The position numbers were made by a program, and so were the translations under genes. DNA of 64,000 bases from Zygnema cylindricum. Its lineage: Eukaryota; Streptophyta; Zygnematophyceae; Zygnematales; Zygnemataceae. Position 1 is the first letter of the stretch, and each line of letters begins with the position of its first letter. The stretch covers positions 56,276 to 120,275 of the forward strand of contig JBBHKE010001625.1 in NCBI GenBank assembly GCA_037447655.1, written 5' to 3'. The notes below the pieces were generated by a model, which made no database searches, was not told where the DNA came from, and saw only the letters and a program-made list of their open reading frames with translations. Shown in pieces: positions 13,118 to 25,328 of this stretch.

Positions 13118-13345
13118 TCAGAATTTTCCGAAATCAAATTTGATTTTGATTAACTTTGTATATTTTAAGGGAACTAAAGATTTCCCTTCATCCATAACCA
13201 CTAGATCCTTCACGAGAATTATATGTTCTCTCTTAAGATCATAGACCTTATACTCTTTTACATCTTCATCATATCCTAGCAGATATCTAGGTTTTCCTTT
13301 CGGATCTAACTTCGAATTTGAACGATATGTGTCCAGACTTAACAA
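13118..13345 (-). pseudogene. copia-1 integrase C-terminal fragment
   Basis: The frame contains KLDPKGKPRYLLGY, then KEYKVYDLKREHIILVKD. These correspond to the K.D.K..P..FLGY and KGYR..D.....V..RDV.F blocks that follow the copia integrase core. A neighbouring frame (12931-13137) continues the acidic, Pro/Glu-rich linker towards RT. Confidence 0.75.
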
Positions 13346-13479
13346 TTGACTACCGAAAACATTTTAGTGTGAAATACCTGGTTTTCGGTCGGTCCATCTC
13401 TCATAGGGTGTTTATTTTTTTACTACCAAAGTAAGAAGTCTATTTTTAAGATAATTTGCAAAGTTCATTGCTTCAGCCT

Positions 13480-14075
13480 AGAATCTCTTTCCTATCTTCT
13501 TATCCGAGAGCACACTTCTGGCACTCACTTAATGTCATATTTAACCTCTCGGCTACACCATTCTGCTTAGGATTTTCATCAACTGTCTTTTGGTGTTTTA
13601 CTCCATCTTCTCTAAAAAAATCCTAAAACTTATTTGAGGCATACTCTCCCCTATTATCACTTCTAACTCTCTTAATAGCGGTTGCATGGAGTTTCTCACT
13701 CCATGCTTTATATTCTTTAAAAATCTATGGGGCCTTTAATTTATTTCTTAGAAAATACACTCTTGAATACCGAGACCAATAATCGGTGATAGTCATCATA
13801 AACCTCTTACCTCAGGGTGAGGGCACCTTAGCCGGTCCCCAAACATCAGTGTGTACCAAATCTAATATTATTTCACATTTATAAATGGCTACTTTTGGGA
13901 ATGGTAATCCGTATGCCTTGCCTTGAGCACATCCACTACTGTCACTTGGACTTTCACTTTCTCCAAACTAAATCCCTTCTATTACTCCCATCTTTTTCAT
14001 TTCTTTTAACTTATCTAAATGTACATGCACAAGCCTCTTATGCCACAACATTATATTATGAAAACTAGAATAAAA
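13480..14075 (-). pseudogene. copia-1 GAG-pre-integrase and integrase core, frame-broken
   Basis: Translated on the minus strand, 14030-14065 gives LMLWHKRLVHVHLDKLKE (the LWH.RLGH zinc-binding motif), 13826-13870 gives DLVHTDVWGPAKVPSP, 13640-13680 gives RVRSDNRGEYAS (second catalytic Asp region), and 13520-13565 gives NGVAERLNMTLSEC (third catalytic Glu region). Stops interrupt these blocks, so no continuous protein remains. Confidence 0.8.
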
Positions 14076-14257
14076 AAGCTTTTTCTTTTCATTGCTTAAA
14101 ATAAACCTAAACATCTTTTCTTTTTATTGCTTAGAATCAGCCTAAACATCCCTTGACTACCTTTTTCAAAAATGAAATAAACTTCTTCCCCTAAAGTAGC
14201 AGTAAAGACTCCTTTCCTAGTGCTAGTTTCAAAACCTTTATCACATGACACCGATGT

Positions 14258-14476
14258 TCACATAAGATTTTTGATCAATTGAAGAATAAACAACACATCA
14301 GAGAATGTAACTCTAGATGTTTTTCCCTCCACTAATAACTTCATATCTACCGATCCCACTAAAGTAGTAGTGACTACCCTCCCATCCTCGTGCTCTATTT
14401 CTACGGTGCAAATCTTTATCATTTTTGTGAACATGTGTTTGTCTTTACACATGTGCATAGAAGCGCCTAAGTCCAC
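14258..14476 (-). pseudogene. copia-1 aspartic protease fragment
   Basis: The fragment begins VDLGASMHMC, aligning with the family's DSGAS.HM active-site block; the serine after the catalytic Asp is replaced by leucine. About 70 codons follow with the GSVDMKL and VLFILQLIKNLM segments typical of the protease C-terminal half. A CCHC-like knuckle (CHFC then KPGNFMVEC, with a stop between) is read upstream at about 14690-14760. Confidence 0.75.
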
Positions 14477-15145
14477 AATCTAACTCCCTTCACCCGTCAA
14501 TCCCCCGAAGGCACATTTCTGTTTTTGTGGGATTTTGACCTCGGTTTATACCTCCATCTCTCCACGTAACAAGAGCTCATCGTCCTCAAATTCCTCCTCA
14601 AATACCTACGTCACAAGAGCCTTCTTCTTTCTTTTTGGAGGTCTAGGCCCTCCCTCTTTTAACCGAAGTTTAGTTAGTTTAGAGCACTCCACCATGAAGT
14701 TCCCTGGTTTCTAACAGAAATGACACAATCTCTTTGAATCCCTCAGACCAGTCTCATTAGACTGATTTTTTTGTCATCCTCCTCTATAACCCCTAAGCGG
14801 TTTCCTTGGATCCTTCTTCCAATCGGTTTCGGCTGCGAAAGCCTGTCCACTCTTACACCCCCTCCAGATTTCTATCGTATTTTCTCGGACGAGAATCATC
14901 CCTTACTACCGAGTTTGAGGTCAACCTAGAATCCGGTAGATCTTATACTCGATTAACTATATTCTTATAGTCTTCGTGCAACTTCAAAAGAAGATAGTTA
15001 ACCTTCATCTTTTCAATATCCACCTGTCCAAAAAAAGTGTAGTAAGCTCATTGTAAAAATCTAACAACTTCCCCACTTTGTATGAATATGCATCTATTTT
15101 TTGATTTGCCAGCTGTTGGTGTTGAATTTAACCACTGCGGTACAT

Positions 15146-15638
15146 TTATATGCGTGCCACCCATTTATCATATGTTCGTTCCACTTCTAAATGAGGTGAT
15201 GCAAGTCTTTGGGTGAGATGACGAAGTATGAAGTGTTTTGCTGCCATGTCATTGTAATCCCAAGTATCAATATAATTCTTCTCATTCCTCGCAACAAGTG
15301 ACATGAATGCCAAACCGGTTGCAATGGGTGATGCAATCACTGTGACTCTTTTTTTTTTCCCTTTGTCCATCACAATGCTTGCCCAAACCTCACTATCTTC
15401 TGCTGGAGCTGGATCTGCTTTTCTGGTAAACTTGGTCATAGCAAACCCTGAAAGAATTACCCAGGCTGGATAGACGCCTCACTTTTCCACTCACTATCCC
15501 CCAAAACTGTCTCTTGCATAGAGCTCCTATCATCATACTCTTTGAATATGTGAAGCCAGGTCCATTAAAGATAGGCACTCTAGAGGATGGGCCCATAATC
15601 TGCAACTCTGAGACCTCATTCGTCCTCAGAGTAGGCAA
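15146..15638 (-). pseudogene. copia-1 Gag fragment, one frameshift
   Basis: The upstream frame (15638-15500) contains VPIFNGPGFTYSKSMMIGAL and LW-like QFWGIVSG, matching the F.G.NY..W...M...L...LW..V.G start of copia Gag (UBN2/DUF4219 type). A frame change near 15480 leads to a 97-codon frame with the later helices, including AAKHFILRHL and ERTYDKWVARI. Confidence 0.7.
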
Positions 15639-15639
15639 C

Positions 15640-16734
15640 TCACTAGAAGCCCGTAAGATAACACTTACCGTTTTGTGTTTGCCTAAGATTAAATGTCACT
15701 TTTACAAATACCAGACTAAACTGGCATTACCCGTGTGAAGGAAAGACTCTTTTGAGTTTATTGCAAAAATAATCACTTGATTTGCTCCCTTGAGCTGTAT
15801 GTTATAGATGGTCAAAGTTGACCTTTTGTACAGATGCGCTCTGAGAGAGAGGCAACTACCTAAGATTTGCCTAAGTCCTAATGTCCTCTTTAAACCGCCT
15901 ACTACTGTTGTACTTGACAATCCTACGATTGTATAGTACAGAAAAGTACAGGTGCCGCTTTACTTCCTGTATGGCCATGGTACGCTATGGTCGTCCCGCT
16001 AACTCTTGTCTGTTCATGAGCCATAGTTGCTCCCTCTGCAATCTTTGCTGTCCACTGGTAGGTTGCCACGTGTCATTCGGTGATGTCTTTTTTGTAAACC
16101 GCCAAAATGACCACTCTGTTGCCTCGGTTCCATTGCGAGTTGTTCGATAGATGACAACATTTAATTTCGTCTGTTGAAATTGAATGTCAGATGTCATTTC
16201 GTCTTTCCTGATTTCTTTTAGTGCGTCCACGGTAGTTCTATGGATTTCCCAAGTAGTAATTTGTTAAATGAATTCCATGACATGTAAATGTTTAAATACG
16301 TATCGCACCCTATATATCTTAGCATTGGTCCTAGACTATGGGATAAAGCTAACGGCTATATTGACGGTCGATGGGTACCAGGATCAATTCCTAGTTCCGA
16401 CAGCTCTTTTGGTACAAGTGGTTTGTTTCATCTCCCAGAGAAGAGTTCCGACAGCCCTTTTGGTACAAGTGGTTTGTTTCATCTCTTAGCGAAGACTAGG
16501 CAGCCATGGCTGTAACTCCCTCTCTAGTCTTCAGTGGTTATGATAAGTGTGGGGACTTGAGAGAGGAGTACTTTTCGGGACTTGAGAGAGGTGTGAGAGG
16601 CAGTCTGCCTTTGCTTCTTTGCTGTTTTATTTTACACCTTTTAGACCGAGAATATACCAAACTGAAACCATTCATTTCTGCAGCAGCCTCCTACCAATTA
16701 CCAATATGTACCTTTTTTTTGACCTACCGACAAT
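15640..16734. other. Spacer upstream of copia-1 with a 51-bp tandem pair
   Basis: AGTTCCGACAGCYCTTTTGG followed by TACAAGTGGTTTGTTTCATC is repeated twice with a 51-bp period (16393-16494). No gene was recognised. An 81-codon minus-strand frame (15985-16230) is hydrophilic and unassigned; it could be leader sequence of the retrotransposon. Confidence 0.45.
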
Positions 16735-18118
16735 CGATATATCTCTAAATAAATTAGCAAGATATTTACCAATGTTTAAGCCCAATATGCCGATAAATAT
16801 TTTTTGCGATAATTGACTTCGTTTTCATTCGTACGACTTTCTCCAGCGTAAGTACTACGCATTCCGTACTGGATTTCCGTACAAAGTACGGACCGGATAG
16901 TGATACATGACATGACAACAGTGTAATACTATATAGCATATAAAACTAGAGTATAGTAACACTATACTGACAAATATATCGGTGACAACAAATTTCTTTC
17001 TTTCGGAGCAATTTATCTGGCCCTTTTGCCGTACGATACCTTATATAATATTGGTTATCAAAATAATCGAGCACTAGTATCAATGGCTGCTTAACTTTAT
17101 ATCACAATATATATATCGAGCATGTTATTTGATACGCGATGCACGATATGTGCGGGGAGGTACAGTAAACAGAGGGAATTGCCAGCGGAAACGAACAAAA
17201 AAACAAAATCCTACAAAATGTGAAACGGAGTGAACTGAAGGTCACGGAACTGAAAATTACGGACAGATACGCCAATAACTGAGCACCCTCCAGCCATCCA
17301 ATTACACCTAATAGCCTGCTATGGTATCCGGCAAAGCCAACATGCTTTTTCTGCCTTTCAGTAGATGCCCCCTCGGAATAAAATTTGGTTCGGTGAATCT
17401 TTTCAATTCGTCAAAAACTGATTTTTTTGGTCGCCGATATTTCTAGGATATGGACAGCAATGGTTTTAAAAAAATCGGACTACTTGAAATCCAATAGGAA
17501 AGGAGGAAATCTGTACTTCCGCCTTTCGTTAAAAGAAAATAGTATTTTCGGCCAGTTTGAACTACTACGTGAAAAAATAAAATTCGTACTTTTGAGCACC
17601 ACTATTACAAACTCATTGAGCTGGCAAGACCGTATATTTTCAGTCCGAGGCGATGGATCTTGAGGTAGGCTTGAGGAAATTGTATTAAACCCGACATTTA
17701 AGGCAATGATACATTAGTACTTTACAGCTCACACCGAATTCTCAGAGCTAGATTCGTATTCGGAAAACTGACAAGTGACATGATTCCGTCATATCATTTG
17801 TTTAAATATGGAGGACCACGGTTTTTTTCCTTCCCATTCGTCCATTTCGTTTTTCAAGCCGATTATCTGATATCGAGCTCGATACAGAAAAGAGTATTGT
17901 GTAGTCAACCGAGGGTCAAAGAAAAATACTCCGAATCGGACATCGAAAAATGTCCTCGATATAGAACACTATAAAAAACACACTTACTGCTCTGCTTTCA
18001 CAAAGAGAAACAGATGTCGGCAAAAACAAAAACAGCAATGGCACCGGAAATGGAACAGAAACATAAACATAAGAAGCAAACACATATGGAAATGGAAAGG
18101 GAAACGGAAAAAACTCAC

Positions 18119-18276
18119 CGTTGCATTGTGCCCCATAAGTGAAGGGAAGTCAAGTGATGTGACTGAAAACCCATCTTCCGATTCCGACGGGGACCAATAG
18201 AATTGCAGCATTGCAAATGACAAGTGTCATCCAGGCCACCACCACTCACAAAACCAGACGAGCCACAAATGTGTCC
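18119..18276 (-). pseudogene. DOA10/SUD1-type ligase exon B, broken copy
   Basis: Acceptor GGAACAG and donor ACG|GTGAG are conserved with the 42.8-kb copy, but the 158-bp exon has two in-frame TGA codons. One replaces the Arg codon of the HITRLPFTYG block. It keeps two codons (giving a longer ILLVPVGIG membrane stretch) that the 42.8-kb copy has lost. The reading is VVAWMTLVICN, then LVPVGIGRWVF, then LPFTYGAQCN. Confidence 0.85.
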
Positions 18277-19239
18277 CTGTTCCAAAAAAATCCCAAATTT
18301 TTCCCACGTTTTTCTTACAATATTCTTCAAGTAGTCCCAAACTGTTCCTAAATTGTTTCCCAAATGATCCCAATACCTTCCTAAAAATTCCTTAAATATT
18401 TCCCAAAATGTTCCAAAAAAGTTCCAAATGTCTTCCAAATGTCCCCACATTATTCGAAAAAACATATCCCAAACGGTTCCGAACTTCTTACAATAAGAAC
18501 ATAAGAATTATTGTCTTTATCACGATCATTTCATCAAGGGTTTCCCAGTTTTGTCAAGAATAAACTTCCAATCTAAATTTCCAAGAAGCTATATAAGAAA
18601 GGCAGTAGCAATATGCACATGAACGGTTCTAAAACTAAACAATTCTACTGGAAAGACAAAGAACAAAAAATTACCATTAAAGAACGGGGACTTCTAAAGA
18701 AAAAAATTTGAATAGAACATCGAAAAAATATATTCAAAAAGCTCTAGTTTTGGGTATAGAGACAACTCTTTCCAGCTTTAAATATACAGCCTTCCCGAAA
18801 ACTGCCCAAGTAACTAATTTTTAAAAGGAGAGAATAGATATGGACATGAACAAAAAATATGGATATGAAAAATGAATGAGGAGACGATGAATACGGTTAG
18901 GAGAAAATAAAACTAAAGATGAATGGAATAGAGCTCTGAGGAATATGGACTTTAAGATTTTCAAGAGCTTCTTTAAAGCTTTTAACTGTTTATAGGAGTT
19001 CTTAAGAGTTTCTAAGCTTTTCTAAGAGTTTTTAAGAGTTTTCAAGAGCACAGTAGTTTTCTAGAGTTTCTTAGGCTTACTCTTCTTGATCTCCTCCTTC
19101 TTCCTCCCAGGCTTGTCCAGATCCCTTCCTCTGTACTACCTCTCCCTCCTCTCTCCCCTCTGTTTCACGCCTCACATTCTAAACCGCAGGAGCTGTAGCT
19201 CCTGGAAGAGGGGCAGGTGGAGTAGGTGGAGGAGGAGGT

Positions 19240-19518
19240 GGAGGTGGAGGGGGAGGAGGAGGTGGAGGGGCACCCTCAAGAAGGTTTCCTCCTACAAGGA
19301 TAATTTTCCCTTTTCTCCACCACCTCCTCCATGATTATAATTATTATCAGCTTGTGGGAGTAAGACTTCTGAGAGAGAAAAAATTTCCCGCAATTGTGAA
19401 CCGATGACCGAAAACTCGTTTCATTGCTAAACGAGGACAAAAATGTTCGATGGGAAACGGAACACAAACATGAAATTAAAGCATATCGGCAGGAATCTCT
19501 GTGAAAGAATCGGAAAAT
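19240..19518 (-). pseudogene. DOA10/SUD1-type ligase exon A, broken copy
   Basis: After acceptor TTTTGCAG the frame reads FSDSFTEIPADML, then a TAA stop, then FHVCVPFPIEHFCPRLAMKR, then a frameshift near 19360. The residues EIPADML and PIEHF look closer to the family consensus than those of the intact 44-kb copy. The downstream Pro/Gly-coding tract is also shortened. Confidence 0.82.
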
Positions 19519-20446
19519 CTGCAAAAAAGACATCGGTTTTCCTTAAGATCAGTTATTACTTCGACAGGTGTAGATTGACAAGGGAAAGGAAAAAAAGCAT
19601 TCGACTATATAAAATGCAACTCGTACTTTATGCATTTTGGGTTGGTTTTCTTGTACATTTTTGCTTTTGGGTGAGAAGGAGAATAAAAAACGGAGACTCC
19701 ATTCTCTACAGCCTGTGAATTTGCTAAAAATAACAAATGTGGTAAACTTAAGTTCTTCCCCTCACTGCCTCTAACCAAAACACCGAACAAAAAAATACAC
19801 AATTCTTAAATTCAAAACTCGAGTTTCTAGAAAAATGTGCCACCCCAAATAAGGAGAAACTAAAAAACCCTGAAAAGGTCAATATTACGTAAAGCGTTTA
19901 GAAACAACACTTGAAATAATGGAAAAAAAAATTACAAAAAAAATTACAAAAATACACCGAGAAACAGAAAATATTCACAAAAATAAGCTAGTAACCGGAA
20001 AACTTTACCTAAAGTTCACAATAAAACAGAAAAAGAAAAGAAAGTACCTAAAGTTGGGAGGAAACATGGATGGAGCCAATGGGAGAGCTGCTTGTGTACC
20101 AGCATAAAAATGAGATTTGCCCCAAAAAAATCCCAAAATGTCCATGTCAAAAATTCTTCACCACTTAGCTATAGGGGGAGAATATTCAGGTTCACCAGGC
20201 TCAGCCATATGCTCCAGAAATCAAAGCATCCCCCTGCCGATCAGAAAGAAGACAGAAAACAAAGAAAAGATTTCTGTAAAAAAAAAAAAAACTGGAGAGA
20301 GAGAGAGACCAGCTCTACTTCTCTCTCACACTTCCTTTTAAAAGTGATTATGGACTAAACCGTACAACAGTGAAAACTATTGCGCAAAACCTCAACTTCC
20401 ATTCATTCGAGGATTAAATCGCTGCGTTTAACACTCACTCTAACTG

Positions 20447-20454
20447 TGACGTCA
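20447..20454. promoter_or_regulatory. TGACGTCA palindrome (bZIP/CRE-type site)
   Basis: Perfect TGACGTCA inside GTGACGTCAC, kept at the same place in the second copy of the duplication (45427-45434). Plant and animal bZIP factors bind this core. Whether it regulates anything here is inference; a GC-rich island lies at 20540-20680. Confidence 0.35.
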
Positions 20455-20734
20455 CACACTGAAGTCGGCCGGTTTCAAGGGAGAGAGGCATAAGGAACAT
20501 CAAACCCCGCATATCTCATTAAAAAGAAATAAGACTCCACCTCTCTCCCCGGCAAAAAGGAGGCTCCTCCCCCTGGGCCCCCTCTTGGTGGCGTCTCTGC
20601 GCTGCCAAACTCGGAATCGCCCGCCAACCGCCGCCTGCCCGGAGAGGCCGTACTGCCAGCTGGCGCCTGCAGAAAGGTTGAAATAAAAAAAGACAAAGAG
20701 GAAAAGACAAAAAAAAAGATAAAGAACGGAAAGG

Positions 20735-20990
20735 AGTGGAAGAGAGAAAGGAAAAACGAAATGAAAGGAAAGTGGAAAGGAAAGGAAAAACAAAAGGACG
20801 GGAAAGTCAAGGCAAGGCAAGGAAAGGAAGAATGAAGGGGAGGAATGGAAAAGAAAGGAAAGGAAAGGAAGAAAGGGAAGGAAAAGAATGGAAAGGAAAG
20901 GAAAAGGGAAAGAAAAGGACAGGAAAAGGAAAAAAAAAAGGGAAAAAAAGGGGGGAGAGAGAGAGATGGAGGTAGAGAGAGAGGGAGAGA
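20735..20990 (+). repeat. GGAAAG-rich purine tract
   Basis: Nearly pure A/G sequence of GGAAAGGAAAG units. The long minus-strand frame across it is Phe/Ser/Leu low complexity. A shorter equivalent is present in the other copy of the duplication at 45655-45815. Confidence 0.8.
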
Positions 20991-21479
20991 GAATTGTGCA
21001 AAAGATACCAGCTTTAGCCGCAGTAGTGTCTTCCTATTCTGCGGTTTCGTCCTCCCGGGAGGCCCTCCCCGCCTATCTCCCTCGCCGCCCATCCTTCCTT
21101 TGCCTTCCCGCGACTTCGAACCCTAGAAGTCCTTCTCACTCACAGTACGTACTGTAGATCCTCCTCCGCCTCGCCAACCCTCGCAACCCTAAAAACGTTT
21201 ATACTTCGGCTTCGATGCGACGCAGCCTGCGAATCGAGTGCCAAAGGACAAACTCCTGTACGGTCAGAGTTTCTCCGACGCCGCTTCGAAAGGTGGAGGA
21301 TTTCGATGTACTCTTTCGTTCAGTTGCATACGCAGTTTCAATAACGTGATCCGTGGAATCAGTTCAGTGCTCTCAGTTGCGATTCCGGTACCGAGTTCCA
21401 TGCACCCCGTTCGTCAGGTTACACACGCAGTTCCAGTCACGTCACCGCAAAAGGCGTTCCATCCATAGTTCAAAAGTAG

Positions 21480-22030
21480 GCGTTTTTATGGTAAGCCTTT
21501 GGTAGGCGCACAAAACTTGGCACAAAACTCGCGCAGAGTAGGCATACTGTGTGTGTGTGTGCGCGTTGTGCACACTCTTGAACGAACGTACGAATTTGAC
21601 GTATCATCATAGTACAGCGCATGCGGGCTGACGACATTTTTTAGCGAACTGACACGGCGTAGGACAACATTCCGCGGGAAAAAAAAAACCCGGAAAAAAA
21701 CAAAAAAAAACGCAGACGTAAGTCCTATCGTAAGTTGTGTTATGTGTTATGCAGTTGTGTTAATTTTGCTTTCACAACACGACAAAATAAGGCAAAATAG
21801 AAAGGTTTTTAAAAAACATCAAAATTACTCTCTCTTTCTCTTTGTCTCTACCTCTCCTCTCTCTCCTCTCTCCCTTTCCCTCTCTCTCTCTTTGTCTTCC
21901 TCTCCTTTCAATTGCAATTCGATTGCTCATTTCTCAATTTTTAATTTTTGATTTTCCGTTTTTTGTCGTTTTGCGGTTTAAATAATGTTTTGGTTTTTTT
22001 GTCGTCGGGTGTGACGGTTGGTGACGCCTC
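21480..22030. other. Non-coding spacer with short TG and CT runs
   Basis: A short GTGTGTGTGTG run lies near 21548 and a CTCTCTC-rich stretch at 21830-21905. No gene or RNA recognised. Confidence 0.5.
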
Positions 22031-22880
22031 GCGAGACAAGGAGGGAAGGACGGCTGGGGGGGCAAGCAGCCAGAGGGGAAGGGAGGGGGGGGGGAGGGGG
22101 AGGGAAGGAAGGGATGGAAAGAGGGGAAAAAGAGGGGGGGGAAGGGAAAGGGTAACAAATGTGGAGAAAAGGGGATGAGAGGGGGGGGAAATGGGGAGGA
22201 AAAGGGAAGAAAAGAAGAGAAAGGGAGGAAAAGGAAAAAGGTTGGAGGAAAGGGGCGATAAAGGCAGAAAAAAGGGAAAATAAAAAAAATAAAAAATAAA
22301 GGAAATGTGAGGAAAATTGAGGGGAAATGGGAAAACGGGGAAAAAAGGGTGAAAAAGGGGTAACGAAAGGGAAATAGGGGCGATAAAAGGAGGGAAATGG
22401 GTGGAAATGGGGGGAAAAAGGGGGAATGAAAGGGAAAAAAGGGGCGGGGTAAAGGGTGAAAAAAGGGGGAAAAAGGGGCAGAAGGGAGGGAAAAGAGGGG
22501 ACAGGGGGAAAAAAGGGTAAAAAAAGGGCGGAAAACGGCGGAAAACTAAGGGAAGAAGAGGGGGCCGAAAAGAGAGGGAAAAAAAGGTGTGAGGGGGGGG
22601 AGTATAAAAGGGGAGGAGCAAAAGGGGAAAAAAAGGACGGGGAGAAAGCGGGAGAAAAAGGGGGTAAGAAGGGGGAGGTAGGGGAAAGGAGGGAAGAAAG
22701 GTGGAAAAAGGGGGAAGAAAAGGGGAAAAAGAGGTGGGAAAAAGGCTGGAAATGGGGACGGAAACAATGGGGGGAAAACGGGAGAAATGGGAGGAGAAAG
22801 GGGAGGAGAAGGTGAGAAAATGGGAAAAGGGGGAAATGGAAAAGGGGAGAAAAGGGGGGTAAAGGGTGGGGGTAGGAGGA
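22031..22880 (+). repeat. G/A-rich tract
   Basis: About 850 bp of nearly all-purine sequence (GGGGAAAAAGGG-type), with a short AT interruption at 22275-22305. Frames on both strands (up to 226 codons) are Phe/Pro/Leu or Lys/Gly/Glu runs, not genes. Confidence 0.85.
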
Positions 22881-23062
22881 AATGTTATTTCTCAGTCTAT
22901 CAAATTTCTATTACTTAATTTTACTGTGTGAAGCTTACGTGTCGATTTCGGATTTATGCGCTCTGTTTGCTTCTGTCCGTACTTTTTGCTTTTATTTTTT
23001 ATTTTTATTTTTTTTATAGTTTTTGCAACGCAGCAAATGGGCATTACTTTGGGAGAGCTCCT

Positions 23063-23718
23063 AGAGAGAGAGAGAGAGAGAGAGGGAGAGGAGAGGGAGA
23101 GGGAGAGGGAGAGGGAGAGGGAGAGGGAGAGGGAGAGGGAGAGGGAGAGGGAGGAGAGGAGAGGGAGAGGAGAGGGAGAGGGAGAGGGAGAGGGAGAGGG
23201 AGAGGAGAGGGAGAGGGAGAGGAGAGGGAGAGGGAGAGGGAGAGGGAGAGGGAGAGGGAGAGGGAGAGGGAGAGGGAGAGGGAGAGGGAGAGGGAGAGGG
23301 AGAGGGAGAGGGAGAGGGAGAGGGAGAGGAGAGGGAGAGGGAGAGGGAGAGGGAGAGGGAGAGGGAGAGGGAGAGGGAGAGGGAGAGGGAGAGGGAGAGG
23401 AGAGGGAGAGGGAGAGGGGAGGAGGGAGAGGGAGAGGGAGAGGGAGAGGGAGAGGGAGAGGAGAGGGAGAGGGAGAGGGAGAGGGAGAGGGAGAGGGAGA
23501 GGGAGAGGGAGAGGGAGAGGGAGAGGGAGAGGGAGAGGGAGAGGGAGAGGGAGAGGGAGAGGGAGAGGGAGAGGAGAGGGAGAGGGAGAGGGAGAGGGAG
23601 AGGGAGAGGAGAGGGAGAGGGAGAGGGAGAGGGAGAGGGAGAGGGAGAGGGAGAGGGAGAGGGAGAGGAGAGGAGAGAGGGAGAGGGAGAGGGAGAGGGA
23701 GAGGGAGAGGGAGAGGGA

Positions 23719-23768
<50 letters not shown>
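23063..23768 (+). repeat. GGGAGA hexanucleotide array
   Basis: About 700 bp of GAGAGG/GGGAGA units with occasional GAGAGGAG variants, ending in 50 bp of pure (GA)n. Four frames of 239-293 codons (Arg-Glu, Gly-Arg, Pro-Ser or Ser-Leu dipeptide runs) are by-products. Confidence 0.95.
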
Positions 23769-23771
<3 letters not shown>

Positions 23772-24096
23772 AAGGATCATTAATAAACTCAGAGCTCACT
23801 AACATATAATTTTGATAGCAGAAGCATTCTGATTACAAAATATTAAATCAATATTGAAGAGATATTTCGAAATAATTCTCACATTAATAAATACCGAAAT
23901 TACAAATTCTTTTCTATTCCTCTATGTAATCCTCCAATTGATCAACGATTGATTTTAAACCAATCCATGGTTTCCCTTAATAACACACTAGCCATGGCAC
24001 AGACATGAAAGCGTGCGCCGCCAAGAAACCTCTAGAAATCTGCCGCTTGTCCTTGTCCCCAGATTAAGGTAGAACACTCTAAATTTCACTAAGGAC

Positions 24097-24534
24097 TCAA
24101 ACATTGCAAAACGACAAGCCAAAACAATATCTCTCGGCAAATGCATGCCACTCAACAAAAGTTTCAAGAGCATCTGATTTCTTCCTCAATAATCGTACCC
24201 ACGAAAATCTTGAATAATCATCAACGATGACCATAATGTATCGATTTCCTCCAAGGCTCTCCGACTTAATTTGTCCACATAGATCGTTGTGGACAACCTC
24301 CAATGGATGTTGAGCCCAAAATTTCACATCCTTTGTAGGATGTGGTTTCCGAATTTGTCGACTTTGACTACATCCATAGCATCCATTTAATTTTTCGCCA
24401 GTAGCAAGATCTAATCCCCTCACACATGTCGTTTTTATCATGCTCCTCAAATTTCCCTCGGATGTATGACACATCCGATGGTGCCATAACGTTAAATCTC
24501 TCTTTAATTCCGAGATTTGATTTGGAATGCACAT
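24097..24534 (-). pseudogene. copia-2 GAG-pre-integrase and integrase N-terminal half
   Basis: One 145-codon frame holds TLWHHRMCHTSEGNLRSMI (HH of the zinc-binding HHCC), CYGCSQSRQIRKPH (the CC pair), HPLEVVHNDLCGQIKSESLG (first catalytic Asp) and YIMVIVDDYSRFSWVRLL (conserved VDD.SR). The frame is lost at the second catalytic Asp region. The active-site DLCG and VDDYSR blocks are intact. Confidence 0.9.
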
Positions 24535-24863
24535 GGAAGGAGCATTCTTCCTCGGTCGCCTCCATAGAAGTCAATTGTGCATCGAATTGGTGATTTCCCC
24601 TTCGCCGATTAATTTGCCATCAGCGCGATATATGCCAATCGCCGAATCGCTTGAAACGACTACGCTCCCACCAGCGCGCTGAATAAAGCGACTACGTTCC
24701 CACCGGCACGCTGAATTTAAGGTACGATTAATAGATTCACTGAACCGTCCCTGAATTTAAGGTACGATTAATAGATTCACTAAACCGTCCGAAATATACA
24801 GGACGATCATTAAACGCGCCTCCGATATCATTTCGTTTCCTAGACAATCCCACATGGGTAGAT

Positions 24864-25328
24864 TTAAACGACTTGTACCCACGGTGCCAACCGTAATAAT
24901 TTGTGCGCTTGCGACTGAATTAATTTTGGTACGGTAAGTGAACTCATATCGTCAAACAACGTAGCGTCCATACACACGTGGTGAGACACCCCCGTGTCAA
25001 TGATCCACTTCTTTTCGCGTGCGTCACGTAGTGAATCAATAATGAGGTGGAGACAAGAGAACGTCTGTCCTCTTTCACCTCTTTCAAAATTTCCCAAGTT
25101 AACGAAATTTTCATGGCTTCCGCCATGGCCGCCATAACGTCCACGACCACGACTACTATCACGTCCGTTGCCGCGACCACCAAAACTATGACCGCCTCTT
25201 ACTCCTCCTCTACTAAATTTAGAGTAGTATTGCTGGCTTCTGTGGCCTATATTTCCACAATTGAAACATTCTCTCTGCTTTTCCAGACAAAAAGCTGAAA
25301 TATGACCGGGCCGATCCAACGGAAACAC
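24864..25328 (-). pseudogene. copia-2 nucleocapsid knuckle and protease
   Basis: The 154-codon frame begins with CFNCGNIGHRSQQYY, a CCHC-type knuckle whose last Cys is Tyr. A Gly/Arg-rich linker follows. Then comes KKWIIDTGVSHHVC, the protease active-site block (W.iDSGaS.H), with Thr for the usual Ser. This is consistent with relaxed selection. Confidence 0.88.

Larger units (their letters stand above)
12580..15638 (-). mobile_element. Ty1/copia retrotransposon remnant 1
   Basis: Reading on the minus strand from 15638 to 12580 the order is Gag, CCHC zinc knuckle, protease, GAG-pre-integrase, integrase and the start of reverse transcriptase, which is the copia order (integrase before RT). Many stops and frame changes break it. 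It is cut off after the first ~85 residues of RT, at 12580. No LTR pair or primer-binding site was found; candidate 5' sequence lies at 15640-16500 without a match on the other side. This is an old, immobile copy. Confidence 0.88.
16735..21470. repeat. 4.7-kb direct duplication, copy 1
   Basis: This block matches 41390-46101 in the same orientation. Shared landmarks include CACTAGTATCAATGGCTGCT (17075 and 41750), AACGGAGTGAACTGAAGGTC (17223 and 41908), the ligase exons B and A, a proline/poly-glycine-type tract, the GTGACGTCAC palindrome (20446 and 45426) and the GGCGTTCCATC end (21450 and 46084). The copies differ by many substitutions, small indels and a (TA)n expansion in copy 2. Ligase exons C, D and F lie outside the duplicated part. 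Confidence 0.85.

Noticed and set aside
15640-16500. 5' LTR of copia remnant 1
   Set aside because: No second copy is found beyond 12580, and no tRNA-Met primer-binding site was seen next to it.
22928-23809. Frames of 239-293 codons with Arg-Glu or Ser-Leu dipeptide repeats
   Set aside because: They are translations of the GGGAGA array in four frames on both strands; no non-repeat domain and no splice logic.
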